Assembly (NCBI RefSeq): GCF_949628215.1
Contig: NC_134286.1
Span: forward strand, 620,001-684,000
DNA from: Phalacrocorax aristotelis
Taxonomy: Eukaryota; Chordata; Aves; Suliformes; Phalacrocoracidae
Direction of reading: 5' to 3'
DNA: 64,000 bases
The notes under the pieces were generated by a model, which was given only the letters and a program-made list of their open reading frames with translations, had not been told where the DNA came from and made no database searches. Shown in pieces: positions 10,735 through 22,735 of the stretch (position 1 is the stretch's first letter; the number at the start of each line of letters is the position of its first letter). Made by a program: the position numbers and the translations under genes.

Positions 10735-10885
10735 GTCATGGAAACGCAGGCAGCATGTGCGTTCGCACGTCACCCTGAAATAAGTGTGTGATTTTATGTT
10801 TCCTAAATGAGGTTGGGAATTGGACAAATAATTGTTTCAGGCTTTGGTTTTAGTTAATTAATTTATTTTTTTCCCCTAGTGAATT
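10735..10885. promoter_or_regulatory. Candidate regulatory block
   Basis: Contains the near-palindrome GTGCGTTCGCAC with adjacent CGTCACC, then ACAAATAATTGTTTCAGG near 10824-10841 and GTTAATTAATTTATT at 10853-10867. The change from GC-rich flanks is abrupt. Inferred from motifs. Confidence 0.35.
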
Positions 10886-11779
10886 CTGACAATGTGAGAA
10901 GCTGGAGCAGCAGCCAGGTGAGAGGATGCTCGGCGATGACCAGCACCCCGGCTCAGGAAGGGGGAAGCCCCACGCTGGGGTCTTCCGCAAGCCCATCTCT
11001 CACTTCTCCTCCATCACCATGGTCCCTGTGGGATGGGCAAGACGGGGCAGGTCCCTCTGCCATTGCCGGCTGCCCAGCTCTGCGGGGTCCACGGTGTGTC
11101 CTGGTGAGAGAAGGACCATCTGCCACCCCCACCTCGCCCCGGGGGTGTAGTTGTAGCTTCCCCAGAGAAACCCCATTCATGAGCGGGCAGCCCTTGCCCG
11201 CTGCCGGCAGCGCGGGGAGGAGGCGGCGGCGTCCAGCGAGGGAGGGAAAACGGGTCATTTTTCAAAGTGATGAATGGGAGGAAAAGAAAGTGGAAAGGCG
11301 GACAAGGGGAAGAGAAGGGAACTGATTTCCAGATAAAGTTTTCAGGACACTTAAATAAACATCTCAGCGATGGGTGGGGGGCGGCGGGAGGGACGTGTGT
11401 GAGCTGGGCAACGCTGGAAGCATTTCAGCAGGACACTTCAAATAAACAGCATTTAAAAAAAAGGTTCATGCTCTGTTCCAGGGGTTTTCCTCCCAGGTTC
11501 CCCCTCTGCAATTCCCACTGTCTCCAGCCCAGCCCGAAGCTTGCAAGCATTTCCAGTCCCGTTCTGTGGCCCAGCAAGGGGGATCCTGGGCTGGGGGACC
11601 CTCACCGTGGCTGTGGGTCCCTCCCCTCTCCCAGTGGGGAAGATCAGCTGTGGGTCCCTGGGGCCCTTCATCCCTGGAAGAGGAACAGAGGAGGCAGAGC
11701 ACCCCGTCCCGTCACACCCTGCTGGGTGCTGCCACCTCTTCTCCTTCCTTTCAGGAACAAAAGAGCAAAGGGGGAGAGC
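10886..11779. other. Unassigned DNA
   Basis: GC-rich at 10920-11260 and 11470-11750, with an AT-richer part at 11310-11465 (ACTTAAATAAACATC and an A run at 11455-11462). No gene recognised. Confidence 0.35.
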
Positions 11780-11915
11780 AGAAATTGCCGAGCCATTAAA
11801 AACAAAAATGAAAGCCCATCAATGAATTCATACGGCATTAAATGTTAATAATTAGGGGATCGTAAACGTTTATGGGAACAGATTAAAGCCAAGTTCTGCT
11901 CCATTAAATTGCTCA
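11780..11915. promoter_or_regulatory. Candidate regulatory block with TAAACGTTTA palindrome
   Basis: AT-rich island with ATTAAAAAC, CATCAATGAATTC, GGCATTAAATGTTAATAATT and the perfect 10-bp palindrome TAAACGTTTA (11863-11872), whose halves resemble forkhead sites. ATTAAATTG follows at about 11903. Conservation not tested. Confidence 0.35.
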
Positions 11916-12774
11916 CGTGGCCTCTGCTTTCCACCCACCTCAAGGGAGGAGGAGAGAAAACGGGAGAGGAGGCTGCCGCACGAAGGGCTCTCGCTCCCCG
12001 CTGCATCTCCAGCCCTCGAGGAGGTGTCGGTGACCCAGGGGGTCCCTGGCAGCTCCAGCCCTGCCAGCAGCCCCCGGGACATCCCGCCGGTGGGGACGGC
12101 GGTTCCCACGCGCCATCTCCTCGGAGCGGCCGGGCGGGATCAGCTCCGAGAGGCCGCGCCTGCGGCCACCGAGAGCCGGGCAGCTGCGGGGGAGCACGCC
12201 GGGATGCGGCGGCCGCTCCCTGCCACAGCAGCAGGGCAGCTCGCCTTGGAAATGGCGTGTTTTGAGAGCCCGAGCGGTGACAATGCCACGATCGATCATC
12301 CACACCGAGCCCGCTGATCCTTTTGACTGATCTCTGTTATTTAGGAAGTGTTTGAAGTCAGGCCATCTGAGATGACATGGGTAAATGTGCCAAACACGGG
12401 CAGAGCATCACCGGACACCCCAGCCGCGTCCTCAGGTGCCCATCTGCTGAGGCTCCGTGCTGGGGTTAACCACCTCGCCAAGAAAGCCTTGTTACAAACA
12501 CCACGAGCCGACCAGGAAACCTCGCAGCGCAAGAACAATGTTGTCCATTTATGCAGCAATATTCATAAACCCCTCTTTTTTCACCACTTAAGCCTGTAGC
12601 AGGCAGTTAGCAACGTTTCCAGAGGAAGAGAAGACAAGTTACCTGGGGGGGGATCCTGCCTACGTTTTGTCTCTCCTGTGGTTGCAGCATCCCTGTCCCC
12701 ACTTTGCAGAAGCCGGGGGGCTGGCAGTGATGCACCCTGGGACGAGCTGTTGCACTGGGTGCAAGGGGCTGGGT
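11916..12774. other. Unassigned DNA
   Basis: CpG-rich at 11980-12290, then mixed. A short AT-rich patch lies at 12530-12590. No exon supported. Confidence 0.35.
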
Positions 12775-13055
12775 TTTTTCTACCCTACAGAGAACAAAAA
12801 TGTTTTATTTTTATCACTTAAATCAATGTTTCTTGGGAAAATTTTCTTGGGAAAATCTTTTTCAGTGAAGAATATTCTTAATGAGCATTTTTTTTTCCTA
12901 ACCCGGTATTTTTAAATGCCAAACCTTTTCTGAAAACATGGGGTTTTTGTCAAGCACTTTCTTCCATTTACCAAAAAACATATTGAAATTTTTGGCAAGA
13001 AAAAAAAAACAAAAAGTCCCTTTTCAGTAAAATACATTTTGAATAAAGAGATGTA
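12775..13055. other. AT-rich low-complexity interval
   Basis: Rich in A and T runs, with the near-tandem duplication TTCTTGGGAAAAT around 12829-12857 and A10 near 13001. It may be a decayed insertion, but no family is recognised. Confidence 0.4.
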
Positions 13056-13569
13056 AGTAGATCTGGGGTCCCTGCTTGGGATGCCTGGCCGTCAGCCTGT
13101 CTCCTTCAGCCTTGATTTACCTACTCGCTGCTCTCCGCTTCTTCTGCAAAAACAACCATGTTTTCACGCCTGTGATGGGATCATGGGAGGAAGGTCAGAA
13201 CTCTGCCAGGCATCCCGGCACTGCTGGGAGCACATTGCAGCGATTCTCGCCCACCGCGGTGTTGCCGGAGCCAGCGCCGGGGCTGCAGCGAGCGCGCGCG
13301 TGGCTCCGCGTGGCCCGGTGGGAGCGGGGCAGCTCTGCCCGCATCTGGCACCTGGGCAAGGAGGAGGGTTCCCCACACCCACCCAGCTGGGAAAACGTCC
13401 CGTTTTGGGAAGCCACCTCCCAGGCGGGCGGGATGCCACCTCCGCAGCCCGTCCCGGTGGGATCGTGGTGGTGTTGGCCGCCCCACCCGGCTCCGGCTAC
13501 AGGACGGGGGTCCGCGGTGGTGGGGGCCCTTCGCAATCAAACGCTTCCTGCTGGGGACCCTTCAAGGGC
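13056..13569. other. Unassigned GC-rich DNA
   Basis: CpG-containing DNA with overlapping open frames on both strands. No recognisable product. Confidence 0.35.
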
Positions 13570-13940
13570 AGCCCTTGTAGCAGATCTAATTATACAAACA
13601 ATTTTGTTCTGCTTCTCCAAATAAACACAGCGAGGTCTGCGGGACATGGCACGATGGGAAATTAGAAACGAGAATGCTTGCTAATGGGCTCCTTAGCTGC
13701 AGGGGTAAACAGATTATTTGAAAAGGCCCCAGCCGCCCCTCCAACAGATCCACTCGCTCCTCTCCCCTCTTCCCTCCCCACCTCCTCTCTCTCCCCCCTG
13801 TCGCACCAAATATTAACAAAGCTTGCAATTTAATCAAATCTCTGAACTGTGAAAGGAGACTTCTGTAGATTCGATTTCAAGGTTTTTCCCTGTTAAGATT
13901 TGCATTGAGAAAATTAGATTAAAATCCTGCATGTAAAAGG
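13570..13940. promoter_or_regulatory. Candidate developmental enhancer-like block
   Basis: Three motif-dense parts with a pyrimidine-rich stretch (13735-13800) between them. Words include CTAATTATAC (from 13587), the inverted pair AACAATTTTGTT (13597-13608, two SOX-like cores facing each other), AAATTAG, GCTAATGG, GTAAACA (13705-13711, forkhead-like), TTAACAAAG (13813-13821) and GCAATTTAATCAAATC. The composition contrasts strongly with both flanks and no repeat family is seen. It is a leading candidate for a conserved element. Confidence 0.4.
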
Positions 13941-15084
13941 AAAGGGTCGGGGAGGGGGGTGACAGGCAGGGAGCCGAGCCAGGGGCGGACGAGAGGGGCC
14001 AGGAGGGCCCCTGAAGACCAGCTACGGGGTGAGACAGGGACCCCCTTACCTTCCCGGTACTCAAAGGCCAGGGCTGGGCTGGGACCTCCCCGCCGCGCTG
14101 CCCCCCGTCCGAGCGCTGCTCCGGATCAGGACCTGCCGTCCGAGGAGCCGCTTCCTCCATGCCTCTGGCAGACGAGTGCCTTATTTTGGGCTGGGAATGG
14201 GTAACACCAGGGTGTCTCCACTGTCACCAGACTGGGGCTTTGGGTGGGGAGAAGCACCTGTAACGTCAGCCAGCAAGCCCTGGGGACAGCCACTGCCGGG
14301 AGGTGTCACCACCTGCCCCACGGCAATGCCCCAAAGGTCTGCGGGACGTGGGTGTCCTCCCCCAGCCTCTGCACAGCTCCTCCACCAGGACCCCCACATC
14401 GATTGTGTTCAGGGACACGTGCCAGAAAATGCACCCACACCAAGAGGGTGGTCCCTCTGCACGGACCCTGAACTGCCCCTGGCCTGGAACGGCCCCATGT
14501 GTGGATCAATGCACGAGGGGTTTGATCCTGCACGCCTGGTTATTTACAGAGCCTTCACGTGCATTTTATCAGCGGTTTCCCACAGCTGACAAGCCCTGAC
14601 CTGCAGCAGTGAGATTTCGGAGCTGCTGTGAGTACGGCCAGGACATCCCCTGTCCACCCAGCCGGGGGAGCGGATGGCTCGGGTACACCCCTGGCACCCC
14701 GCTTCGGGACACCCAACACCCATGAAGCTCAGAGGATGAGGAGGGCGTGGGAGCTGGAGCGGGGCTCGTCCGCCGGGGCACCGGGAGCGCTGTGTCCCCA
14801 TGCGGCGTGATGCTCTTCCCCCGCGCAGCTGCTGCCGGCATCCGAGGCGAGCTCTCTGACACAAGCGTGCATCCCTGGGACTTGGCAGCGCTACTGGCTC
14901 CTCAAGCCCGGGATGTTGTGGCTGAGCTGGGGAGACCCCGGCGCAATCCCACAGCGATCCCGGCTCGCGCAGGTTGTCCGCAGCCCTCCCGTCATGTACA
15001 CACACAAATGGGGTCTATCAACACCCCGTCACCAGAGAAAATCTAATTCGAGCCAGAATCCCCCGATGGCGGCTTGGCAGGAAC
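13941..15084. other. Unassigned GC-rich DNA
   Basis: Minus- and plus-strand frames overlap across the stretch without domain content. No repeats recognised. Confidence 0.35.
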
Positions 15085-15165
15085 ATGCTGTTGGCCGGGA
15101 CTTTGTTTTCGTTACTACTCCATGTAATTTATAATTGTATCAAAACTGAAGAACTAATTGCAGTT
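15085..15165. promoter_or_regulatory. Short homeodomain-motif island
   Basis: Contains GTTACTACTCC, TGTAATTTATAATTG (15123-15137), ATCAAAACTG and ACTAATTGCAG (15153-15163). Flanks are GC-rich. Inference from motif density. Confidence 0.35.
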
Positions 15166-15374
15166 GCCGTCCTGCTCCGCGCTTGCCCGCCGCCCGTCCC
15201 GCTCCCGTGACGGCTGCAGGTGGGCTTGTGCCGTGCCGTGGGACGGAGCATCGCGGCCGGGGCAGGGCTGGGGGCTCTCGGGCTCTCCTGCCCGCTGGGG
15301 TCAGACGCCCGCCAGGGTGCAGGGCTCACACAGCGCTGGAGCTGCTCATGAAGCCTCCGAGGGGGGAAATGACT

Positions 15375-15665
15375 CTGAGTAAAAGTTTTTCTCGGCCAAC
15401 TACACCAGTGCTGCACTTTCTATGTTTGCTTTGGTCAGACTGAGATCTTTGAATTAAATTTTCTTTTTTTCCAGATTAAGAGCCGCCCTTTGACATTTCA
15501 ACAATGAAACATGTCGATTTTTCTCTCCAAAATCCTTTGCTTTTAAAACATCCTTCAGTCCTCCTTTTTAAAAACCAATGCTCCAGAACAAAACAAATAT
15601 TGCCCTGCAAGTGAAATGTAACATTTCATTAAACCTGGATCAATTCCTTTTTCACTTTTTGATTC
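15375..15665. promoter_or_regulatory. AT-rich candidate regulatory block
   Basis: About 290 bp of AT-richer DNA with TTTGAATTAAATTTTC, CTTTGACATTTC, ACAATGAAACATG and ACATTTCATTAAACC. No open frame of note. Candidate conserved element by composition only. Confidence 0.3.
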
Positions 15666-17139
15666 CCTAAGACCGAGTCCTTTCCAGCAGCAGCTCTCAC
15701 CACGGCCCTGAGGCTCTGCCTGAAACGTCCCAGTGTGGGGAAGCTCCAGGGAGCAAAAGGTAGTTGGCATTGCAGGGAAGGTGGCTGAAGAGCCTGGGTG
15801 TGCCCTGGGAAGCCAAGGCTTGATCATCTACGTTTGCTGTTGAAAGATGAAGTTGCACACTGAAATCACCAATTTGTGCTCGTGTGATCAAAGTGGGACC
15901 CCAGCTCGGGGTTGCTCACGCAGCACCCACGGCGACAGCATCTCAGCGGGGCACCCACCTCCCGCCCTTGTCCGGGCAGACCGGCGGGCAAGGCTGGCCG
16001 TGCAACGGGACCCACCGAAATGCAGAGCAAACACTGAGCTCAGAGCGGCAGGGGCAGAGCGCAGCCCCCGGGGCGACGCTGTGGGACCCCATGCGGTGGC
16101 TCTGCTGCGTACGGGGAGCCCCGCAGCCCCCCGGCGCCTGCAGCACCCACTCCCTGTCCCTGGGCGAGACGGGCATCGGCACCCGCCGGCTCTGGGGGAG
16201 ATGATGTGGTGGCTCGGCACCAGGATGGTGGTGTGGGCACAGATTTCAGAGGAGCTGAGACCCGCTGGCCTGCCTCCCACTTACCGCACAGGTGAGCCAC
16301 TTTAAAAATTTTAATCCTTTTGTCACATCAATTCATCCCTTGCCTCGCTTCTTGGCCTTCAGCCAACGCACCTTCTGTCATGGATTTTGCAGAGCCCGGG
16401 ATCGCACCAGCGATGCCTGTCCGCTGCCGCGCTGGTGTGACGTCGGAGCTGGTCAGCAGCGACTCACGCTGATGGTGGCACCATTCCACCTGCAGCTTTC
16501 CCGGGGAGCACTGAGCCAAAGGAGATGTTCCTCAGGGAGGGAGCGGCCGAGGGAACGGTGGCCCCAGAAAACTGCAGGGCAGCATCTTTGATCAGGTGCC
16601 TGGCCTTTCTCCTCCACCACCCAAGCCACCAAACCCACCGTTTCCAGCGTGCAGACCCATCGCTGCCACCCCTGTCTGCAGTCAGCCTCCCCGCCTCCCC
16701 CATCACTGCTCCATGTAAGAGACGCTCCAGGTGCCCACTTGGTGCCAGGGTCCCTCGTCCCCGACACCCCGGTGTCAGCTGGGGGAAGCGGAGATTGGGT
16801 ACCACCGCCCTGGCACCTTCCCCCCTCCCTGCATCGCCCCTGGGCCTCGGGAAATGCCCAGAAGGATGGTTTCTGGTCTCACCTGCTGTCCCGCAGCAAA
16901 ACACCGCCCAAAAGCAGCTGGGGGAGGCGCGGGGCCTTCCGGACACATGTGCCAGCAAAATTCAGCGTGAGCAAAATAAAAACCTCAGGGCTGAGACAGG
17001 GAAAGAGGAGCTGTTAAAGGAAACCCAAATCCACCGACCACGCCGGGGAGGGCAGCTGGACGTCTGTGTCTGGGGCCATTGAATCACGGAGCTAAGTGGT
17101 TTCCTCTCCACCTCACCAGGGAGTGGCTTTTATGTTCCA
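15666..17139. other. Unassigned GC-rich DNA
   Basis: Several medium open frames on both strands, none with a recognisable domain. No repeats, RNA genes or CR1 pieces seen. Confidence 0.35.
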
Positions 17140-17265
17140 CTGAAAGGTATCCTGCTCAAACAAGTGGAGACATAATGGGAGAGCATCCATTAAACAGAAG
17201 GAAATGAGGGCATGTTAAACATGAAATATTCATTGCCAGCTTGTTAATGCATTTGTGTTTGCAAA
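17140..17265. promoter_or_regulatory. Candidate regulatory block
   Basis: Carries CATAATGGG, CCATTAAACAG, TGTTAAACATG, AATATTCATTGCC and TTGTTAATGCATTTG, a cluster of HOX- and POU-like words. Motif inference only. Confidence 0.3.
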
Positions 17266-17639
17266 ATACCTCTGGCTTGGGAACAGGGGGGGGAGGGATG
17301 CGCAGGTCAGAGGGACCCTGGGTGCAGTGTGGGCAGGAGGGAACCGCGGAGGGAGGCTGGGGAGAGAACAAAGGCAGTTTGTGCCTGGTAGGAGAAAGGT
17401 TTGTATACAAAAAAAGCTGCTCAGTATTGCAGGGATAAATAAGGGCAGCTAGCAGCTCCTGCCTGGCGCGTCCCAGCCCCGTGACTGGGATCTCTGGTTT
17501 GGGGTGCCCGGAACGAGCAGCGGGCTCTGGGCGTCCCACAGATGGCAGGGTCCCAGGCTGTGCTGCTCTGCTCATCCCCCAGCCCCCGCGGGGTGAGCCG
17601 CCTGCCACAAAGGCTTGGAGCATGTCTCCAGCTTCACAT
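17266..17639. other. Unassigned DNA
   Basis: G-rich, with nothing recognised. Confidence 0.3.
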
Positions 17640-17935
17640 TACAGACACCTCATCGCTTCTGCAACATGCACTTCCGTATATTTACTGGGATGTTAGGAGA
17701 TAGCATCAATAATTAAAAATAAACTACAATTGTCAAAATGGGCGAACAAAGTGCATCTGGTGATGAATTACCATGGCTGTGCACAGCGGTACTTGCTCCG
17801 TTGGTTGCTAAGTCGCAGATTTCATTAACTCACAACGGGTCTCCCTGTCATTTAGTGTAAATTAGGGAAGCTCTATTGTATTGTTCCTATTATTATTATT
17901 ATTATTGCTACTATTATTATTGTTTTGTAACACAA
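17640..17935. promoter_or_regulatory. Candidate developmental enhancer-like block
   Basis: Contains CATCAATAATTAAAAATAAA (17704-17723), the palindrome ACAATTGT (17726-17733), GAACAAAG (17744-17751, SOX/TCF-like), GATGAATTACC, TTCATTAACTC and GTAAATTAGG. The 3' part ends in an ATT microsatellite. One of the more motif-dense intervals in the window. Confidence 0.4.
17889..17921. repeat. (ATT)n microsatellite
   Basis: Six tandem ATT units at 17889-17906, an interruption, then three more at 17912-17921. It lies at the edge of the AT-rich block. Confidence 0.85.
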
Positions 17936-20900
17936 CCTCATGGGTGAGTGTCGCTGGCGAGAGCTGCATCCATCCACCTCGGGTGCAGAGCTGGCCGAAG
18001 GCGCTGCCGCCGGGAGCTGGGCAGGGTCCCACTCTGGGATGTCTCTGAGCGCCGACAGAGACCCCGGGCTGTGAAGCTGCCTCTTCCCAGCATGGGCTGA
18101 GTTTCTGGGACACAGATGACAGCCGTATGTCCTTCCCTTGCTGCTTCTATTGCCATCCTTCCAGCTCGTCTTTCTAGGAAGGGTTTTGCTCTCCAGCCAA
18201 GAAGAGACAGGTGATGTTGCAGTGCCAAGGGTCACGCTTTTGGTATCAAACTGGGACCAGAATGGCCGGCGCTGGCACTCAGCAAATCCCACCTCGGCTG
18301 CCCCGGAGGGCTCTGCCTGCTTGGCACGTCCCGCCGTGCCCGGCTCCCCAGCCCTCCTTTCACCCAACCTTGGTGGCGGTGTTTGGGGCTGGGCAAGTCC
18401 CCGGCGTCCCCCGCTGCTCTGCCGTGGGGAGAGGACCCGGCTGGGGGTTCGGGGCAGGAGGGGCCTGATGGGGCTCTTCACACGGAACAGTGACGGGATG
18501 GAGTGCCAGCAGATGAGAAGGAGCACGTTTTAATGAAAATCAGTTTTTAATGATTGCTATTTTTCACTCCTAACTGACGAAGGCAGGCGTGGGAGAGGCG
18601 AGCAGGAGCGGCGCAGGAAGGAGGACCACAGCGGCTTTGTGGCAGGCGTTACTGGAGTTGGCTGATGTCTCACAGCCCAACGGCGAAGGGGGAAGAGGTA
18701 TCCGATGGACATGGGCCGAGAGGAGCATTCTGCAGCAGAAAGAAATCAGCAGGTAATAGAGCTGTAAAAACATTGTTCGTGCCTTTGTAAAAGTCTCTCG
18801 CTCAGAGGAAGAGGCTGGGGAAGGAGCGGGGCTTACCAAGGAGAGGGCAAGCTGGAGGCTCCCGCTGCTAAAGGCAAGGGCTGGCAGATGGAGAGAGGGA
18901 GGTTTTGTGTAGCATGGTCACAAATCCTTCACAAAGTGAAGTTTTCAAACCTCAAGTCCTGGGGAAATGGGACCGAAGTGCAAAGGGGAAAATGTTGATA
19001 CAGATCAGGTTTATGCTGTGCAAATACATTCTTACATTGGTATTTGGGAAATGCAATCACAGACTTGGCCAAGGAGGAATTAACAGTGGGTTCAAAGGCA
19101 GCTCGGGCTGAATATTTCATCAGAAATTGTCTAATTCTGTAACATCTGCCTGACTTATCCCACAGCTTTTGCCTTCTGGACCCCTGCTCGTGGGCAGTCC
19201 CTGGGAGCCCCGCCATGCACGAGAAGCATCTCCCAGGCTCGTACCACTGTTTATTCTGCCAAAACCCAACTGGGAAAAAAACCCAGAGTAATAGAAATGG
19301 CCTGTGGCGTCCCTCTCTCGGTGGGGGATGCTGGGTGCTCCGGCTGTGCTGCAGCCCCAGCTGGCTGCGGCACTCGTACGGACCCAAAAATCCATCCCTG
19401 AGCGTCTCCAGCGGAGCCAAGGGCTCTTTGGGAAACCCAGCCTTGATCGCTTCTTGTGAGCTTGGCCTTTCTTCAGACACAGCCACATGCTTGGCCCGAC
19501 ATCTAGTTCTGGGCTATTAATCCGTCTCCCCATTGCAAACCTCCCAGGACTTTGTTTTCTGAAGGGGAAGCGAGTTGATTATTTCAAATTGATGTTCAGG
19601 GTCATCAGCTGAGCTCCTTCCCGCAGACAGTAACTGCCGCCAGCTCCCCGCTCGCTCCATGATCTCAGACCCCATCGGAGGGATGGGCTCTTGTTTAGAG
19701 CTTTGACATCATCTGGATGGTTTATCCCAACCCTCCACAATCTTGTGCAGCTCCCCACAGTACAAATGAAGCTTGCTGGAACGTTTATTTTAAATTTCTT
19801 TTCCTTTTTGACTCCCAATTTCAGGTCAGTGAACTGGCGGCCCCCGACACGCAGCGCTGGCGAGCGCAGCCCCTGTGCCCCGCTCTGCTCTGCTGCAGCT
19901 CACCTCCTCTTCTTTCTAAGCTTATCCGGAAGAAAAAGTAAGTTCAGCATCCTTGACATGTCTGTGGGATTTGCCTCGGCTCTTCCTTATTCTTCATGGG
20001 AAAGAGAGAGAGATGGAACACTCTTTCTCCGTGCTTTTAAGAGAATCGATTCATTTTTTTCCGCTTGATATGGTCATGCGTTTCACTCTCCCCTCTATTT
20101 TATTTTAGCCTTCAAATTCTAATAAAATTCAGAAGGAACTGCTTGATTCCTGTGGGAACAACGTTCCCATTGTGCCCAAAAAACTCACGACACAAATCAC
20201 GACAGACACCTTCTGAGCCGCTGCCCCATCGCTGCTCGGAGAAGAGCCGGGCCGAAAGGCTTTTGGGGCAGTGGGGAGCGGGCAGCCGAGCCACGGCAGC
20301 AGCAAGAAGGGGTAGCTCTCCGTGCGCCCCAAAACTGGGGCCAGACCTGGCCAGGAGGGAGCTGCCCGCAGGTCCCTGTGCTTTGGCAGTGCCAGGGACG
20401 TGCCTGCCCTGCCTGAAGCAGGGACGAGCTGTCCCCTGGTGTTAAGACCATTAGTATAAGTGAAAATATCTCCCCTTCAGCCTCTGTGCCAGCTCCGGAG
20501 GGGGGCACCTGGGCTGGGACCCACCGTCGCAGGGGCTGTTCGAGCAGGAGGTAACCACACACTGCGGCCAGATGTGAATCTGCTCTAATTATCTCCGGCT
20601 CATTAACACGAGGGCAAACGCAGGGGGGTTCCTCCGGCAAACGGTGCTGCATCAGGAGCTCACTGCAAGGCTTTGCCTCTCCGGCCACCCCTCGTCCTCC
20701 CTGAGCTGCGCCCCTCTGGGCACCTCCGTCTCTGCCGCTGCCTCTGCTGCAGCAGCTCGTTTGCCGGGGCGGTGAGGACCAGGAGGGATGGGGCAGCGGG
20801 TCGAGTGGGGGTCCAGCATGCCCTCACAGCTCACCCCAGTCCCACCCAGGCCCAGTTATTTACTGTGGTGTTTATAGTTGCTTCTGTCTTTTCTTTCTTT

Positions 20901-21304
20901 TTCTCTTATTCTACTGGTATTAGGAGCCTGAAAACAGCCATGCTTCCCACCGCAGCCAGTAACGCAACAACAGGTTAACGCAGCCGCCCCGCGGAAGGGC
21001 AACCGTCTCTTTTGCTCTGAAAACAAATTTATTAAGGCATTAGTCTCTCTCCCCCCTGTCCCTCCCCTCATCGCTTTGAGCACAGCTTTTCACCCAGCTG
21101 CAGCTGCCGCTTTGCTCCAAGCAACAACCAGAGGCGGGGAATGTCAGGGGGACAGGGCTGGGGCTGGAGCAAGGGGCAGCCCCTGCTGGGGGCTCGGCAC
21201 TGTCCCCCCGCCAGGCCCTCGGCTGCAGGGATGCCCACCATCGCTGCGATGGCACAGCCTGCGCTGCTGTCTGCCTGCCGAGGGGGCCTCCGCGCCACCA
21301 GGAA
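17936..21304. other. Unassigned DNA, mixed composition
   Basis: GC-rich overall. AT-richer patches lie at 18530-18570 (AATGAAAATCAG, TTTTTAATGATTGC), 18900-19140, 19780-19810, 20040-20170 (TTCAAATTCTAATAAAATTC) and 20865-20930. A reading at 19823-19940 preceded by TTTCAG and ending near GTAAGT superficially resembles an exon, but its translation is not recognised. A TAATTATC word lies at about 20586. No gene called. Confidence 0.3.
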
Positions 21305-22140
21305 CTGCCCAGCCTAACCCCGAGCAGCTGCCCAGCCTCATCCCGAGTAACTGCCCAGCCTAATCCTAACTGCCCCAGCCTAACATCGAGCAGCTGCCCA
21401 GCCTCATCCCGAGTAACTGCCCAGCCTAATCCTAACTGCCCCAGCCTAACATCGAGCAGCTGCCCAGCCTCATCCCGAGTAACTGCCCAGCCTAATCCTA
21501 ACTGCCCCAGCCTAACATCGAGCAGCTGCCCAGCCTCATCCTGAGTAACTGCCCAGCCTAATCCTAACTGCCCCAGCCTAACATCGAGTAACTGCCCAGC
21601 CTAACCCCGAGTAACTGCCCAGCCTAATCCTAACTGCCCCAGCCTAACATTGAGCAGCTGCCCAGTCTAACCCCAAGTAACTGCCCAGCCTCATCCCAAG
21701 TAACTGCCCAGCCTAACACCGAGCAGCTGCCCAGCCTCATCCCGAGTAACTGCCCAGCCTAATCCTGAGTAACTGCCCAGCCTAACCCCAAGTAACTGCC
21801 CAGCCTAATCCTAACTGCCCCAGCCTAACCCCAAGTAACTGCCCCAGCCTAATCCTAACTGCCCCAGCCTAACCCCGAGTAACTGCCCAGCCTAATCCTA
21901 ACTGCCCCAGCCTAACCCTGAGTAACTGCCCAGCCTAACCTTGAGTAACTGCCCAGCCTAACCTTGAGTAACTGCCCCAGCCTAATCTTAACTACCCCAG
22001 CCTAATCCTGACCACCCCAGCCTAACCTTGAATAACTGCCCCAGCCTAATCCCGAGTAACCACCCCACCCTAACCCTGAGTAACTGCCCCAGCCTAATCC
22101 TCAGGAACTGCCCAGTCTAAGCCTGGGCAACTGTCCTGGT
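21305..22140. repeat. Minisatellite with 66-bp higher-order unit
   Basis: About 38 degenerate units of 19-24 bp built from CCCAGCCTAAYCCTGAGTAA-like monomers. In the 5' part the units form a strict 66-bp higher-order repeat: the start of the CCCAGCCTCATCC monomer recurs at 21331, 21397, 21463 and 21529. The 3' part decays into variable monomers ending around 22140. TAA occurs in the unit in changing phase, so no reading frame crosses it. Confidence 0.93.
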
Positions 22141-22559
22141 CTGCCCCGCTGGGGTCACCTGCAGGGGCAGCTCAGCTCTCAGGAAGAGCAAAGCACCTTT
22201 TCTGCAGCCGGCCTGAGGGCTTACAGCCACCAGGCACGTGGGTGAGGATGCTCCGTATGCAGGCTCAGCTCCAGATAAATTAAGGCAAGCGTCGGGCGGC
22301 TCCTAAAGCCAGCACGGGAGGTTCAAAGGCAGGAGGGAGCAGGAATGGGCATGGGGAAGTGGGGACAGCTGAAGTCTTTGTGGAAGGACCACGAAGGGCA
22401 GCACAGTGAGGGCTCCTTGCTGGTACTTGGGCCCTCCACGAGGGAGGAAGAGATGGCTTAAAATCAAGTGACATTCAGGCTGGGCAGGGGCAGAAGGCGG
22501 CCGGACCCCCCAACCGATGGAGGAGACTGTGAACGAAACTTGCTGCATGCTCCGACTGC
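22141..22559. other. Unassigned DNA
   Basis: Mixed composition with no recognised feature. Confidence 0.3.
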
Positions 22560-22735
22560 AGGTTGTTACCGACCAGTGGGATCCTTTATAAATAATGAGC
22601 CAATATTGATTGCCTTTGCCAGTAAACACAGAGTGACCTTTATTAAAAATACACGAAAAACTCACTTAGGGAAACTCGCTGACTTCTTGCTACAGACAGA
22701 TTTACACAAAAAGCTGATTTGTCCCACAACAGCCA
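22560..22735. promoter_or_regulatory. Candidate regulatory block
   Basis: Contains CTTTATAAATAATGAGCC, CAATATTGATTGCC, GTAAACA (22622-22628, forkhead-like) and TTTATTAAAAATAC. It is AT-rich against GC-rich flanks. Confidence 0.35.

Noticed and set aside
19823-19945. Possible exon between TTTCAG and GTAAGT
   Set aside because: The frame ends at a stop next to the apparent donor, the translation is unrecognised, and chance splice words are common in this window.
21305-22140. Interstitial telomeric repeat (CCTAACCC words)
   Set aside because: The words occur inside 19-24 bp monomers and never as tandem CCCTAA hexamers.
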